A stretch of 64,000 nucleotides of DNA, taken from positions 558,001 through 622,000 of the forward strand of contig JADLZK010009294.1 in assembly GCA_015847255.1 (NCBI GenBank). The letters run 5' to 3'. Both the position numbers and the translations under genes were made by a program. Below the pieces are notes generated by a model. That model was given only the letters and a program-made list of their open reading frames with translations, did not search any database and was not told the origin of the DNA. This DNA is from Hyparrhenia diplandra. Taxonomy: Eukaryota; Streptophyta; Magnoliopsida; Poales; Poaceae. Shown here one piece after another: positions 12,581-24,431 of the stretch. The number at the start of each line of letters is the position of its first letter. Within the stretch, counting starts at the first letter, position 1.

Positions 12581-13241
12581 ATATGCATATCGTCTGAAAT
12601 ATCTGAGGTAATGTGCGTCAATAGATTTGGGTATTTTGTATTAGCTCTGTCTCTGTGCACACATCAATCTGGAGGTTTACCAGGTTCCATGTGCAATCCA
12701 TGAAGCAAGGGCAGCACAAGAGACAAGAAACTAGAGCACCACTGCACTACACCAGATAAAAATGAATTAATGATTTGGGAGTTCCATAATCACTACTCCA
12801 TTTGATCCAAGTTATGGTCTTATTTTTGAAAAGGCTATGTAATGAATACTCCGTCTGGTGTGAAAATGGACATATATAGTTGGGCGAAGGCTATATGTAT
12901 AGTTATATTTTGGATTGAATAGAGTAATCAGAGCACACAATCAAGCTCCATGGTGTGTTTGCACGTGCTATACAAGCTCTCAGGGGTCACCGTCCATACA
13001 AGCTCTCAGGGGTCACACGTGCTCTTTCAATACGATGTTTGTTTCCTGTTGCCATTTCGAAACAAGGAGTACCAAACGAGGACAATAGCTAAGAGGTTTG
13101 GGGGTGCATGGTGTGCGTTCTGATGAGTATCAGGGTTGAGAATATTACTGGCCTATTGCATGGTGGTGGTTTCCTAACATATATCTTTTTTTTGAATTAT
13201 TATAATCATCTACTGCTAACTTTTATGGTTTGGTTCAGCAG
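12581..13241. other. residual intron upstream of first visible callose synthase exon
   Basis: No exon with convincing callose synthase similarity is found here, and no transposon end is clear. The stretch is AT-rich and ends in a pyrimidine tract and CAG acceptor at about 13239-13241. It is best read as original intron sequence. Confidence 0.5.
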
Positions 13242-13358
13242 AACAGATCTAGATGTAGTGGATGGATGGGAAAGGTTAATTTTGTCGAGCTCCGTTCATT
13301 TTGGCACATATTTCATAGTTTTCACAGAATGTGGATATTCTTAGTATTATCCTTGCAG
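13242..13358 (+). CDS. callose synthase exon 1 (numbered from this window)
   Basis: 39 codons, phase 0 at both ends, between CAG and GTTTGA. Contains GKVNFVELRSFWHIF followed by RMWIFLVLSLQ, the conserved lead into the first membrane block. A CAG at 13239 would give one extra codon. Confidence 0.85.
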
Positions 13359-13466
13359 GTTTGATGCCAGTTACATTCATTTTCTTACAGTTCTTTCTGT
13401 TCCAATTTTTTAATAAGCATTGTTCCTATGGTTCGCATATTTCTTATGCTATTATCATTAATACAG

Positions 13467-13581
13467 GCGATGATTATTATTGCTTGGAGTGGTGACTCAG
13501 TAAGTGAGATCTATGATGCTGGGGTATTTAGGCGAGTGTCGATCATATTTATTACTGCTGCAGTTTTGAATTTGTTTCAAG
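13467..13581 (+). CDS. callose synthase exon 2
   Basis: Begins AMIIIAWSGDS after an ACAG acceptor and ends ITAAVLNLFQ plus one base before GTATTT. Membrane-segment residues match the family's AMIIVAW...ITAAxLN pattern. Confidence 0.92.
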
Positions 13582-13661
13582 GTATTTGATTTTACTCACC
13601 ACCTGCGTCCGCTGGTCATTGATTTAATATTGCACATGTTAATTTGAATTGGTTTTTTCAG

Positions 13662-13704
13662 GTTTTTTTTTTTTTTTGGGTGTGTGTGTGTGTGTGTGTG
13701 TGGG
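13662..13704 (-). repeat. L1 poly(A) tail (poly-T on + strand) with adjoining (TG)n
   Basis: A run of about 17 T followed by about eleven TG units. On the minus strand this is a dinucleotide repeat then poly(A), at the 3' end of the antisense L1 that fills this intron. Confidence 0.8.
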
Positions 13705-14579
13705 GGGAATCAAAACCGATCCCTACCAATATTTTACAACACCAGAAAGATGGGCGAGGGGGGGTGAGCATATCAAGAATGTTCGTCCAGCTAGTAGCCA
13801 TGGAGTTGGTCCCTTTGGGAAGTCGACAGCTCGATGAGCTTACCGAGTCCTTGTAGGCAGCTGTCAGCCGAGCGATGTCTGGCTCCACCCCTTTGAACAC
13901 GTCATTCTGGTGTCTCCAAATCTCCCAGCAGAAGACACTACCAAAATCGTCAAATTCTCCTAGTATTTTTAAATACTAATAAAACACTACAACTAATCAT
14001 AAAACATGGGAATCCTCACTAGAAGGCATTTGATAGGGAAAGTTTATACTAAATTTTGAATGCTAATTGAAACACTAAGAGAAGCCCACATCGCTAGGAG
14101 AAGTCTAAAATTTTGGTTGTGAGATGAGGATTAGGGGTGTACAATGCCTTTGGGGACCCTTGGTAGTAATTGTGCCATCCAGAGTTCACACACTTTAGCA
14201 ATTCCTTCCATGCCTGAGAATACGTGGTCTCTATAGTTTCGTCGTCTTTGCGGCATACTTCACATCGTGCATCTTGCATGATGTTCTTGTGGACAAGGGA
14301 CATCCTATAGTGTATCCTGGCTTGCGTAAGGAGCCACCCAATGAATTTTACTCGGGGCGGACCGAAGTTACGCCATACGAACACGAAGGAGGGGCAGGCA
14401 TGGTCACCATGCATCAAGGACATGCAGATAATACCGGATATAAGGTTGGTGTGTGTCATCCTTGAAGAAGCTGGTACACGGATCAGGGCTTGTGTCTAGG
14501 CCTGAACATCTAGAAGGTTCTAGAAGCTAGTAGCTCCTCCAGTTGTTTCAGCTCTATAGACACGCTTGAGTAGTTTGGC
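13705..14579 (-). mobile_element. L1-A LINE 3' part (zf-RVT), antisense in intron
   Basis: On the minus strand the frame 14459-14094 gives FVWRNFGPPRVKFIGWLL and CEVCRKDDETIE. After a small nested element, WEIWRHQNDVFKGVEPDIARL near 13920-13850 follows. These are the usual C-terminal landmarks of plant L1 ORF2. The same L1 continues right of the copia insertion at 19051-20475. Confidence 0.85.
13936..14121. mobile_element. 186-bp CACTA-type miniature element
   Basis: Left end CACTACCAAAAT and right end ATTTTGGTTGTG are inverted with one mismatch. AGA flanks both sides (13933-13935 and 14122-14124), the 3-bp duplication expected of CACTA elements. The flanking L1 reading continues on either side. 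No coding capacity. Confidence 0.7.
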
Positions 14580-14937
14580 TGTTGGTCCCTTGTTGTCCTG
14601 CGTAAGCTTACCAGCACACACTCACTCACTATGGCTAGGGGTAGAAGAAAGAGTTAAGCTCCGCACACACACTGAACTGCCTTCTGCCTTTTCCTTTTAT
14701 TTATACTGATAGCAACTACTTACAACAGCCCTAGTGGCCTTCCTAGAAATTACCTAAGTGAAGACTTTGACTCAGGTCAAGTCTCCTGCTAAAACAACTC
14801 TAGTGGCTGCTAGGAAACTGCTCTGCAGTTGCAAGGAGCTGCACTGCAGTAGCAAGGAAGCTACTCTATAATGCACGCATTGATCTATTGCCAACCCTGC
14901 TACAAGAAGATAGATTAGCAGCAGATTACATCTTACA
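14580..14937 (-). repeat. copia B 3' LTR
   Basis: 358 bp beginning TGTTGGTCCC and ending TCTTACA. It matches the LTR at 18652-19050 over most of its length, including a shared CTATGGCTAGGGGTAGAAG block and a CTAGTGGCCTTCCTAGA block. Confidence 0.92.
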
Positions 14938-14989
14938 ATTCTTCCCCTAATCCTGCTACTAATCCTTGACCTCAGCCATGCCAATCTTC

Positions 14990-16400
14990 TGCCTCAGCTC
15001 CATGAACCTGAGGCGCCCAAGTGACTTGGTGAGGAAGTCAGCGAGCGGCCTGCCGGTCTCGACAAACTCGATGACAATCTGCCCTCCATCCACGTAGTCC
15101 CGGAGGAAGTGGAACTTGATGTCAATATGCTTGCTCGGTCGTGGAGGACAGGGTTCTTGGCGAGGGTGATGACAGGCTTGTCGTCCACCATCAGCGCTGG
15201 TGGGCGAGCATCCTCGCCTGTCAGCTCACCCAGCAGCCGGCACAACCAAAGTACCTGGCACGCCGCCGTGGCCGCTACAACAAACTCCGACTCACATGTT
15301 GACAACGCCACCATCTTTTGCTTCAGCGATTGCCATGCAATTGGGGCCGACCCGAGGAAAACAAGCACGCCGAGGTGCTCGTCAGTCCATCGATGTCACC
15401 TGCCATTTTTGCATCATTGAAAATAGTGAGCTCCGGCTCACCTTCCTTGGTCTTGGGGGTGCCTTGCTGAAGTTCATGAGCCTCAGCCCACCTTTGCCGC
15501 CATGCTTGGGGAAGATAATCGCTTGATGAAGCGACCCCTTGATGTAGCCTCTTCACTGTTGTCCAGTGGTCTTCACGTGGGTCCTCCATGAAATGGCAAA
15601 CGTACCCAACCGCTGAACGCAATGTGCGGCGCAACACACCGACGATGCCCGTAGAAGCGCCGCGTCCACCTTCGCATTAGTGTTATGCTTGCTTAGCTTC
15701 AACTGCTCCTCCATCGAGTCGGGCACAACTTGCAATTAGCCATGCCACTACGCTCCAGCAACTTCTTCGCATAAGTGCACTGTCCCATGCAGATGTGCTC
15801 CTTCCCCTACCTCACCTCAATGCCGAGGTAGTAGGAGAGTGCACCGAGATCACTCATCTTGAAACGAGCAGCCATCTCGTGCTTGAAGCCATCAATGTCC
15901 TCCCAACGCGCTCCAATGATGATCAAGTCGTCCACATACACGCCGACGACAAGCTCCTCCTTCCCCCATCGCCGTGTGTAGAGTGTGTGCTCGCTTTTGC
16001 GGTGCATGAACCCAAGTTCGCCAAGCCGTGGCATCGAGCTTGGCATTCTGTTTCGCGATGCCTTTCTCGCCCATACTGAGCCTTGTGAAGCACCTTGTGC
16101 TCTTCTCCCTTCACAAATAAGCCCGGAGCTTGCTTGACGAAGACCATCTCCGTCGGCTCGCCGTTGAGGAAGGCTAATTTGATGTCCAGCGGATGAACGC
16201 ACTAGTCCGTTGCGGCCATGGTTGCGCCACCCGAGCAAGACTTCCTCGAAATTGATGCCCTCACGCCGCACAAGCCCCCGGGCAACAAGAAGGGCCTTGT
16301 ACTTGAGAATGGCGCTGTGCTCATCCCGCTTCACCTTGTAGACCCACTTCAACCCAATTGGTCTCAGAGCCAACAGCGGCTCAACCAACTCCTAGGTTTG
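14990..16400 (-). pseudogene. copia B reverse transcriptase and RNase H
   Basis: On the minus strand: KWVYKVKRDEHSAILKYKA (near 16345-16290), VGVYVDDLIIIGARWEDI with the catalytic YVDD (near 15950-15900), RFKMSDLGALSYYLGIEV (near 15860-15807). RNase H follows with VALSTCESEFVVAATAACQ (near 15310-15250). Frame changes near 16250 and 15800 mark inactivation. Confidence 0.9.
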
Positions 16401-16459
16401 GTTGTCCTCGATGGACTTCATCTCTTCCAACATCACCCGACACCAATTTGCATCGCGCT

Positions 16460-18600
16460 CAGCCACTACAAACGTCGGTGGCTCCTCCGCCACGACAACA
16501 AGCAACTCTAGTCATCGAGAAGCCGGCTAGCTGACCCAGAACTCCCCCTCCACCGATGATGTTGTCCACCCATCTCGAACCGGACCTCCTCGCCTTTGTG
16601 GAAAGCAACCATGTACTCGTCGATATCGGTGGGTGGAGAAGCAAACTGCAGTGGTGGTGTCCCTAGTCCTACCATCGCAGGGGACTATGGTGGAGGTGAA
16701 TGTGTTGCTGCTTGGTCTCCGCCGGCAACACCCGACCGCTCTGTAACATCTCCTCCTCCTTGGATCACCAACTGCTCGATGTCAAATGTGCTGTTGACAC
16801 CAACTTTCCCCAAGCCTGGGTCTTCCCAATCCCAAGCTGCCATTTCATCTAACACCACATCCCTAGAGATCACCACCTTGCCTCTCTTGGGATCATAGAG
16901 CCGATAGGCCTTGCTACCCTTCTCATAGCCCAACAGCCTCCATGTGTCGCTGGCATGATTGGCCAACAAAGGTCACTGTGGACTAGCCCCGGGGCCTCAG
17001 CTGCATGATACTTCACCATATTTGGGAATGGCAGCCTCCTTTGCTTCCCAGCCAGGCAACTATCACACGCCTTGCTTGCGTGCTCGATGTGAGGCACCCC
17101 CCGGACCATCTTCACTAGCTTGCCGAGGGCATCAAAGCTGAGATGGTCGTAGCGGCGTGCCACAACCATGGCTCGCCATGCGGCATTTGTGCAACCAAGC
17201 AGATGGGCTGCTCCACCTTCAAGTCAAGTAGGTACAACCAATTCCTAGACCTCTTCACCTTGGCAAGAAGGTGCTGCTCCTGGTCCTTGATCCCGGGGAC
17301 GCCGCCCTTGATCAACACCTCGCCGCCACGCTCATCTAGCCGGCGCCGGCCGATGATACTTGAACGTAGCTTTGGGATGTAATACACATCCGTCAATGTG
17401 TGGTGCTCACCGTTTTGGCTTGGGGGAGATGATGGTGTCATGCCCTTGGATCGCCACCCTTGAGCCGTCACCAAACGTCAGCGTGCCGATCACATTTCCA
17501 TAGAGCTCGGAGAAGGCAACCTTGGAACCCGTCATGTGGTTCTTTGGCACGCAGTCCGGTACCATCTTTGCTTCTCCTCCCCCCCCCAGCGTCCAAGGTG
17601 GACTTGGGCGCGCGGCTTATCGAGGTTGACAACCTTTAGAGCCTTCTCGTGCTCTTGTACCGCCATCACCTCTCCCTTCTCCTTGGCCTCAACATTGTGC
17701 AATGCACAAAATGTGGTAATCAGGTGAGTGGCCTCATTGTCATGATGCACTGCGCCAAATGAGCTCGAGCCTTCTTCTCCCGCTTGCGACTTGGGCACTC
17801 CTTTGCCCAATGCCCCTGTCTTCCCCGGCGCCCGGTAGGCATTGGGTTTGATCCTCTTCTTCTTCTTCTTCTATGAAGAAGCCTTGCTGCGATGTTTTCC
17901 ATCACCACCGCGGTAGCCCACTCCTCCTCTATCAGTAGCAACTTGCCGCTGTCCGTCGTTGTTATGGCCTTCTCCATGCGCTCATCCACCGCCCCCGCAA
18001 ATGACCGGTCCACATCCTCAATGGTGAGGGTGCGTGTCCAAAGATCGTATCTATGGAGAGAGCGATCTGGACATACTTTAGTGGCCCAGAATGGAGTTAC
18101 TTGGAGACTGCCTCTTCTCCATTGATGGTGACACCGTAGCTCGCCAGCTTGCTGATGAGCAACGACCGGTGGAGGGATAACTCCACCAACTCTCCATCCT
18201 TGAACATGAGGTTGGCGTACTCCTACTTCAGCGGCCAGGCCATCGCCTTTTCTACGGGATCGAGACGACACGCATCGCAAGCAATGGCGTGCCATGCCTC
18301 CTTAGCAGTTTTCTTCGCCCCTAACGGCTTCGTACAGACGGTGGCACAACAGCGAGAATGGCCTCCATCGCCGACATGTCATCTTCTTCTATGTCGGTGC
18401 CCTTCTCGATGGCGTTATAGAGCTGTCGGGCTCTAAGCTTCACCTTCATGGTCACCGCCCACTTGCCATAGTTGGTGCGAGTCAGCTATGGCCACGACAT
18501 GCCACTGACCTCTTGCACCTGTGCACAACGACCTCCTGTTGTGGCTAGGCAACCACAGCATCACCGCCTCCAGTGCCCACCGACGAGCCATCGTCGCCTG
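16460..18600 (-). pseudogene. copia B gag, protease and integrase remnants
   Basis: Minus-strand pieces in order: gag (18600-17810) with a poor zinc-knuckle region near 17830-17780, protease and spacer (17474-17115, YYIPKLRSSIIGRRRLDERG), gag-pre-integrase (17169-16990, HASKACDSCLAGKQRRLPF), and integrase C-terminus (16969-16800, GSKAYRLYDPKRGKVVISRD). The catalytic integrase core is largely missing between 16990 and 16969, indicating an internal deletion. Confidence 0.8.
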
Positions 18601-18651
18601 CCATCACATGCGGTTAGTCCAGCGACGCTATTGTACGTCTCTAATATCACT

Positions 18652-19050
18652 TGTTGGTCCCTTGTTTCCTACACAGATAAGCAGTAAGATTACCAGCACA
18701 CACACACACACACACTCACTATGGCTAGGGGTAGAAGAAAGAGTTGAGCTCAGCACACACACTACGAAGCTCCAAAGATTGGCCAAAGCTCGCCATAGTT
18801 GTGCCTTTTCCTTTTATTTATAGCTAATAGCAACTACTTACAATAGCCTAGTGGCCTTCCTAGACCTAAGTGAAGACCTTGACTTGGAGTCAAGTCTCCT
18901 GCTGAAACAGCCCTAGTGGCTGCTAGGAAATTGCTATGCAGTCGCAAGGAGTTGCACTGTAGTAGCAAGGAAGCTACTCTACAATGGAGGCATTGACCTA
19001 TTGTTAACCCTGCTATAGGAAGAGAGATTAGCAGCAAATTATATCTTACA
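18652..19050 (-). repeat. copia B 5' LTR and adjacent primer-binding site
   Basis: 399 bp, TGTTGGTCCC to TCTTACA. Immediately left (about 18637-18650) the minus strand reads GATATTAGAGAC, a diverged initiator-Met tRNA primer site. It is longer than its partner partly through a CA repeat at 18698-18715. Confidence 0.88.
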
Positions 19051-20475
19051 TAGACATCGCTGGAGTAGGGCGCGCAAGTTCGTGTCCATGACATCACACA
19101 CCGACATCACTCGCCTATGCTAGTGGCTATAGAGCACTGGCATCCGGGTCGACAGTTGGTCATCAAGAAGCTAACAGACGTACCAGAAGGCTGTATCGCG
19201 ACCATCTCCCACCAAGACTCTTGTGATGCTTTGGTTGGCTAGGAGTACGCAAAACTGCCCAGTGTGTTCCACCCATCTCCCCATTGAGGTGTCGCATGTT
19301 GACATACTCCTTGGCGCAACCAGCTCAGGCACACCCTTCTGGGTGATGCTGGTGATGCACTAGGTTCGAGAAGCATGCAAGCGTTCTTCACATCCAAACC
19401 ATTTGATTTCAAGCTCGCCATCCTCTTTCACCTTATAGATGTTCTCCCACGCCACAAGACACTTTTTGTGGCGCTGTCTCATCTCGTCCACAAGAAGGCT
19501 CAACGGCGTGCATCAATCGCATCACGAACTCTAGGTGGGAGTATCCGAACAACCAACATGAATATCCCGATCCCTCTCGGCTCGCTTTCTATGAAGGGTT
19601 TGCTCGACCTCCATTGACGTAGTGCCGACTGGGGTCAAACAGCCAGCTCGTGGCCATCTCGCCACCTAGGATGTTGGAGTAGTTGTCGTTAAGCATGACT
19701 GCCTCGTCATCATGGGCTAGCAGCTACACACATTTGACCTCTAGGGTGTGCATCGCATTTCGGGCGTGCACGAATAGATGCCCGGCATTGAAGAAGCGCG
19801 TGTTGGCGTCGCCTTCATATAGAGCACAGTAACTTGCCCCGCTACTTCCATTATGGGGCATAGTATGCTATGATCAACACAACCTTGTCCTTGCAAAGAT
19901 CTTGTAGCCGGTGTTCACAGCGATTGAGTTTCCTCAAAAACAACTAGCAACATGATGATGAAAGAAGCATCATTGTAATCATAGGGACAAGAGAAGTGCT
20001 TTCACGACGTGCAAGAGGGGCTTGATGCGCGCCACCAAGCCACCCACCACGTCCATCGAACCGGTGCGAGACCAGTCGGGGGCGGTAAAGGAGACAATGT
20101 TGGGACTATTAAGGCAAGCATTTTCAAATTGGAAGTGGTGTGAGTTAGTGAAGGATGTGGGGATGTTCATGACCAGCGTAATGTGGTTTGAGGTGGATCC
20201 TAGGCGAGATGAGAGGGAGGAGATGGGGAAGGCGCCCTCGAGCGTGTTCTTGAAGAATGCATGCTCAAGCCGGGTTAGGGACGTTTTCTTGTTGGACCCA
20301 AAGTGCAGAAGAGGGAGTTCAATTTGTCCATCAAGCCATTGAACTTTGCTGCTTGACGCTAATCAAAATTGGCAATGTTTTCAGCAGGAGTCTTGGTAAG
20401 GTTGTAGTCACCGATGGCTACCTAGTACCTACTAGTTAGTTGGTGATGGTGAAGGTGGCATAGATTGATGGATAA
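19051..20475 (-). mobile_element. L1-A LINE 5' part, antisense
   Basis: Minus-strand reading gives the endonuclease end (near 20340-20170: SLTRLEHAFFKNTLEGAFP, then HHFQFENACL) and, after an internal deletion near 19900-19600, the post-catalytic part (KVKEDGELEIKW near 19440-19400; STRMPVLYSH near 19160-19130). It matches the L1 tail at 13705-14579. The catalytic reverse transcriptase core is missing. Confidence 0.8.
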
Positions 20476-20479
20476 GTCC

Positions 20480-20829
20480 TGTGTTGGCTGGTCTTTGTGG
20501 GACTGCAGCACATATTCCTTGTTCCTGCACATGGTGGTCTTGTTGCCATCAAGGACAGCATCCATGACTGGCTTTTAGGACAACATATTAGCATCTAGGA
20601 GGACATCTAGGACAACATCTGTTAGGACATCAGTTTAGCATCTTAGACTAGCATCTTGGTGTATGCTTGGCTGGTTAGCAGCCTATAAATATGTATCCCC
20701 AACCTCTCAGTTGGCATTGCATTTGAGTAAGAAAAAAAACCAGAAAATTGCCCCAACTTGTCTTGTGCAATCCTCTCTATGAGAGTGAGAATTCTGCTAC
20801 TACCTAGAGTTAGAATTCAGCGACTAACA
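20480..20829 (+). repeat. copia C 5' LTR
   Basis: 350 bp beginning TGTGTTGGC and ending GACTAACA, with a TATAAATATG promoter-like box near 20684. It is followed at 20831 by GTAGTATCGGAGCC, a near-match to the initiator-Met primer-binding site. No partner LTR was found. Confidence 0.75.
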
Positions 20830-21575
20830 AGTAGTATCGGAGCCGTACCATCCTGTAGCCTTAGCATCTCCTGCTCATCTCCCTTCCTAGCCTCACAGCA
20901 GCCCCAAGCAGTAGCAGCAGCATCGGCTGCTCCTGCTCACCCCTCTCCCTCTGTAGAGACAAGCAGCAACTTCTCTGATGGAGCCTCCTCCACAGCCAGC
21001 AGGTCACTCTCAGCACTCGGTCGCCTCGAGCGCGCAGCGTCGGCAGCAGGCCGAGCTCGCTGCAGCAGAGGAACGCGAACGCGGCGGCGGCAGCGACCGC
21101 TGCGGCAGCAACAAGGGTGTCAAGGCTGGCAGCGGCAGAGTTGGCAGCAGCCAGAGCGGAGGTGGAGGCGGCGGCGACGGCGGATGATGCACGGCGGCGG
21201 CAGCGGAGGCAGAGGTGCTGTGAGGCAGCGCCAACAGCTCCGTCTCGACTGATGACTCCACCAACGCGGACCTCGAGCAGCTGAGGGAGGTAGCGCGGGG
21301 ATGGGCGGAGCAGTGGGCAGCCGCCAAGCTCACGGCGGCGGCAGCCCGGATAGGCGCGACACGCCGGGCGGTGCTCCTAGAGAGGAGGTGCGCCGCGGCG
21401 GCGGCGCCTCCTGCAGGAGGCGCAAGACGGTGGCGGACGGACGGGTTGATGGAGAGCGCGACCTTTGCAAGCGGCGCGGCTCACTCTCCCCGGTTCGGTA
21501 CCGTGGTCACCACGAGTACCAGGCTGTCGTCAGCGATGTCGGCCCCAGCGGTGGGTGGCCTACCCTCACCAAGAC
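20830..21575 (+). pseudogene. copia C gag N-terminal fragment
   Basis: GC-rich, alanine/arginine/glutamate-rich frames (20978-21240) follow the primer site. They end with RYRGHHEYQAVVSDVGPSGG and PTLTKT near 21495-21580, which corresponds to the start of a copia gag core domain. Coding stops abruptly where L1 sequence begins. Frames are broken by several indels. Confidence 0.65.
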
Positions 21576-21945
21576 CAAACTCAATACCAGAAATATTCTT
21601 AGGAGGAAATGGCACAAGCTTGAAGGAAACAACTATAATTGTGTCTTGTGCAATCATAATGTCGAAGAAACAACTCTTCCTCTCTTCTTCACATACCATT
21701 TTAGTCAGGCTTGTTGGCAGCACCTTGGTGTTCAGTGGAACCTTGCGATGGATTTTTTTCATATGTTGTTGGAAGTGAAGGACGGGTTGTCAAACCCTTT
21801 TTTTTCATGGATTTTTTTATCATCAGTGCTTGGCAAATTTCGAAGCAAAGAAGCAATTTCATTTTTAGTAGAGGCCAACAATCCTTCCTTGCTGTTGTGC
21901 TTTAAAAAATATCCATTCATATCTTATCCAAAATATTCATAACCA
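21576..21945 (+). mobile_element. L1 3' fragment fused to copia C gag
   Basis: The frame switches to L1 zinc-binding tail sequence: NTRNILRRKWHKLEG, NYNCVLCNHNVEETTLPLFF, FSQACWQHLGVQW (21585-21750). There is no LTR or purine tract between this and the gag fragment. Confidence 0.75.
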
Positions 21946-21949
21946 AATT

Positions 21950-23430
21950 TGAATAAGACGAATATTTTTTTTCCACAACGGTAAACCGAATTTCATTACT
22001 TTCGCAACCAAATTACAATATTTCTGCAAAGAAAATAAAATGTATAGTTCTACGACAAGATGAACAGTAAAATTCTTGCCCTTCCCAGTCTACCCAGGAG
22101 ACGGCAAAGGGGAGACCCAGAAACGCAACACGAACTCCACAAGAGGTACCACTACACCACAAGTATTTGAACAACGAAACCCTGCAAGAGAAGAACAACT
22201 AGCAGAAGCTATTGCTACGAACAACTTCTTCAAGCTTGACAGTTTAATGACTTCGTCAGCCAGCAAACAGCACCATTTGATTGTCTTGAGCGAGCACTTG
22301 AGCATTTTGCTTGTGGAATGAGAGGGCCGCCATCTTGATCGCTTCAGCACCATTGATCACTTGATCTTTCAGCTCGTCCTTCAACAGCCCTGCCCAATAT
22401 GTCAGAAGAGATCAAGCACACTATCACAGTAGGAGATTGAATTTTTTTTATTTTCAAAACATGTAAGGTTTCTAACATGCCAAATTGACCAATAAACTGC
22501 CGCTAAACCAAACATGTGCATTTTGGGAGTCCGTGGAAAAATGTTCTGGATCCAAGGCTAGAACTGTAATGCATTCCCAGGTCTGCAATGAGTACCAAAA
22601 GAAAATGCCAATAGACTCCAAACATATTTTGCTGTGGCGCATTCAAAGAACAAGTGATTAACTGTTTCATTTTCTGGGCAAAAGGCACACATGGTTCTCC
22701 CCTTCCATTTTCTCTTAACCAAATTATCCTTGGTTAAAATGGCATTTTGTTCTAAAAGCCAGATAAAGATTTTAACTTTCAAAGTGGAATAGGGGCTTTC
22801 CAGATTCTTTTATTTTTCTGCCTCTGCTCCTGAGCAAACAAGCTCTTATAAACAGACTTGACTGGGTATTTTTTGATTTCTCCAAATCCCAGATTGCTTT
22901 ATCTCTTTCATTGTTGATAACACATCGAAATGTTATGTCATATAAACTTCTTAACTGCACCTGTAATTCCTCATACAGCCATCTTCTAAAAAGAGAGTCT
23001 CCACCTTTTTGTTTCATTTCTACTACAGAACAGTCTTGTTCTTTGCAAATTTCATATAATTCTGGGAATTTTTCAGCTAGGGACACTTGGCCACACCATT
23101 TATCATTCCAGAAGCTAGTATTCCTGCCATTGCCCACCTGCATAGACCTTCCTTTCAAGTAAACATGTCTTACTTTCAAAAGGTCATTCCAAACCTGGAG
23201 AGTTCTTAGGACTCTTTTTTAATGCACTGACCATTCCCTTCTTCATGTATTTGTTGTTGATGATGTCATTCCAAATTCCCTACCCATTCTCCACTTTCCA
23301 CCACCACTTGCATAACAAACTTATATTCATTTTTCTCAGTTCCTTAATCCCCAAACCTCCTTTATTTTTTGGTCTGGTGATCATGCACCATTTCACCAAA
23401 TGATACTTCTTTTTGATGAATCCCGACGAA
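21950..23430 (-). mobile_element. L1-B LINE 3' part, antisense
   Basis: Minus-strand reading: KNKGGLGIKELRKMNINLL (near 23370-23310), SMQVGNGRNTSFWNDKWCG (near 23145-23085), KIFIWLLEQNAILTKDNL (near 22775-22720), CAFCPENETVNHLFFECA (near 22685-22635), then a decayed 3' region to a short T run at 21965-21972. The copy is 5'-truncated, as is usual for L1. Confidence 0.88.
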
Positions 23431-23927
23431 TATTGTAACTATATGTATTTGTATTCATAGTTATCCGACCCGTTTACACCTCTAGCACCATGTGACTAAC
23501 ATGTGGGACCCATGGAGTGAAGTGGCACATTGTGATTGCATGATCACAATAAGGTGGCATGGACACAACAGCTATATATATGACCCCTAATTTATTAACA
23601 TGCATCTGCACAAACTATTGTTTTGTAATATTAACAAACTAGAGAGTGCAATGATAAGTGATTGTGATCATCTATGCGCCCTAAATTTATTTGAGTTTAT
23701 AATACTAATCTTTTGATGTCATTAGCAGCTTGTTATTTCCTCTTATTTGCCCCAACAACAAAACATTGACATCCATGTGTCCATATTAGATATGTGTGTT
23801 AGCAAACTTTGTTTAGAATCTCGATGACTATGAGTAATGACAAATTTTTTGTTTGTTCATTTTCATGTATATATCATACATTCATGCATGTTGTAATGAT
23901 ATAAACAATCCTTAATTTGCTTCACAG
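23431..23927. other. residual host intron sequence before exon 3
   Basis: AT-rich, no coding or repeat ends recognised. Ends with a pyrimidine-rich TTCACAG acceptor. Likely the ancestral intron. Confidence 0.5.
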
Positions 23928-24211
23928 CAATCCTTGACATTGTATTTGGTTGGAGAGCAAGAAGAAGCATGCCATCTTCAGTCAAATTGCGACATGCCAT
24001 GAAGTTGCTATCAGCAGCTACATGGGTTGTGATTTTATCTTTGACTTATGCGCACATCTGGGTAAATCGACCATCATCGTACAAATTGGCTGTTACGATA
24101 TATTTTGCACCAAATTTGTTTGGTGCCATGCTATTTCCTTTACCATATCTCCGAAGGTTCCTAGAGGCGACAAATCTGAAGGTGTTCAGAGTAATGAAGT
24201 GGTGGTTTAAG
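23928..24211 (+). CDS. callose synthase exon 3
   Basis: Two bases plus 94 codons, AILDIVFGWRARRS through FRVMKWWFK, ending at GTAGTT. Contains two hydrophobic segments (KLLSAATWVVILSLTYAHIW and VTIYFAPNLFGAMLFPLPYL) and the conserved LRRFLE. Confidence 0.95.
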
Positions 24212-24294
24212 GTAGTTTTCGTCTATTAGTTCTTGCTAGTGGATGGTAAAAATTTGTGATACCTTATCCAATAAGACTCGATGTTTATGTGCAG

Positions 24295-24347
24295 CCTCAC
24301 GTATTTGTTGGCAGAGGAATGCAAGAAGGTGCATTTTCCCTCTTCAT
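24295..24347 (+). CDS. callose synthase exon 4
   Basis: PHVFVGRGMQEGAFSLF plus two bases, between GCAG and GTATGT. Matches the family's LYVGRGMHE block. Confidence 0.93.
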
Positions 24348-24431
24348 GTATGTTAAGTTACTAAATACTCTTCATACTTGTCTTGCTACATGTTTAGCAT
24401 TTTCTAATCAATGAGCATTTTTTTCTGATAG

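Larger units (their letters stand above)
14580..19050 (-). mobile_element. copia B retrotransposon with both LTRs
   Basis: A 4,471-bp antisense copia: LTR, polypurine side, RNase H, reverse transcriptase, integrase, protease, gag, primer-binding site, LTR, reading right to left. It splits the antisense L1-A. I found no 5-bp target duplication (TTGGC on the left, TAGAC on the right), so ends may have been altered. All coding regions carry frameshifts. Confidence 0.92.

Noticed and set aside
13100..13190. Possible extra callose synthase exon containing ENITGLLHGGG
   Set aside because: Weak resemblance to the region upstream of exon 1, but no acceptor/donor pair in phase, and the flanking residues do not match.
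14557..19070. TAGACACGCTTGAGTAG / TAGACATCGCTGGAGTAG as a long target duplication of copia B
   Set aside because: The motifs are imperfect and not adjacent to the LTR on the left; copia duplications are 5 bp.
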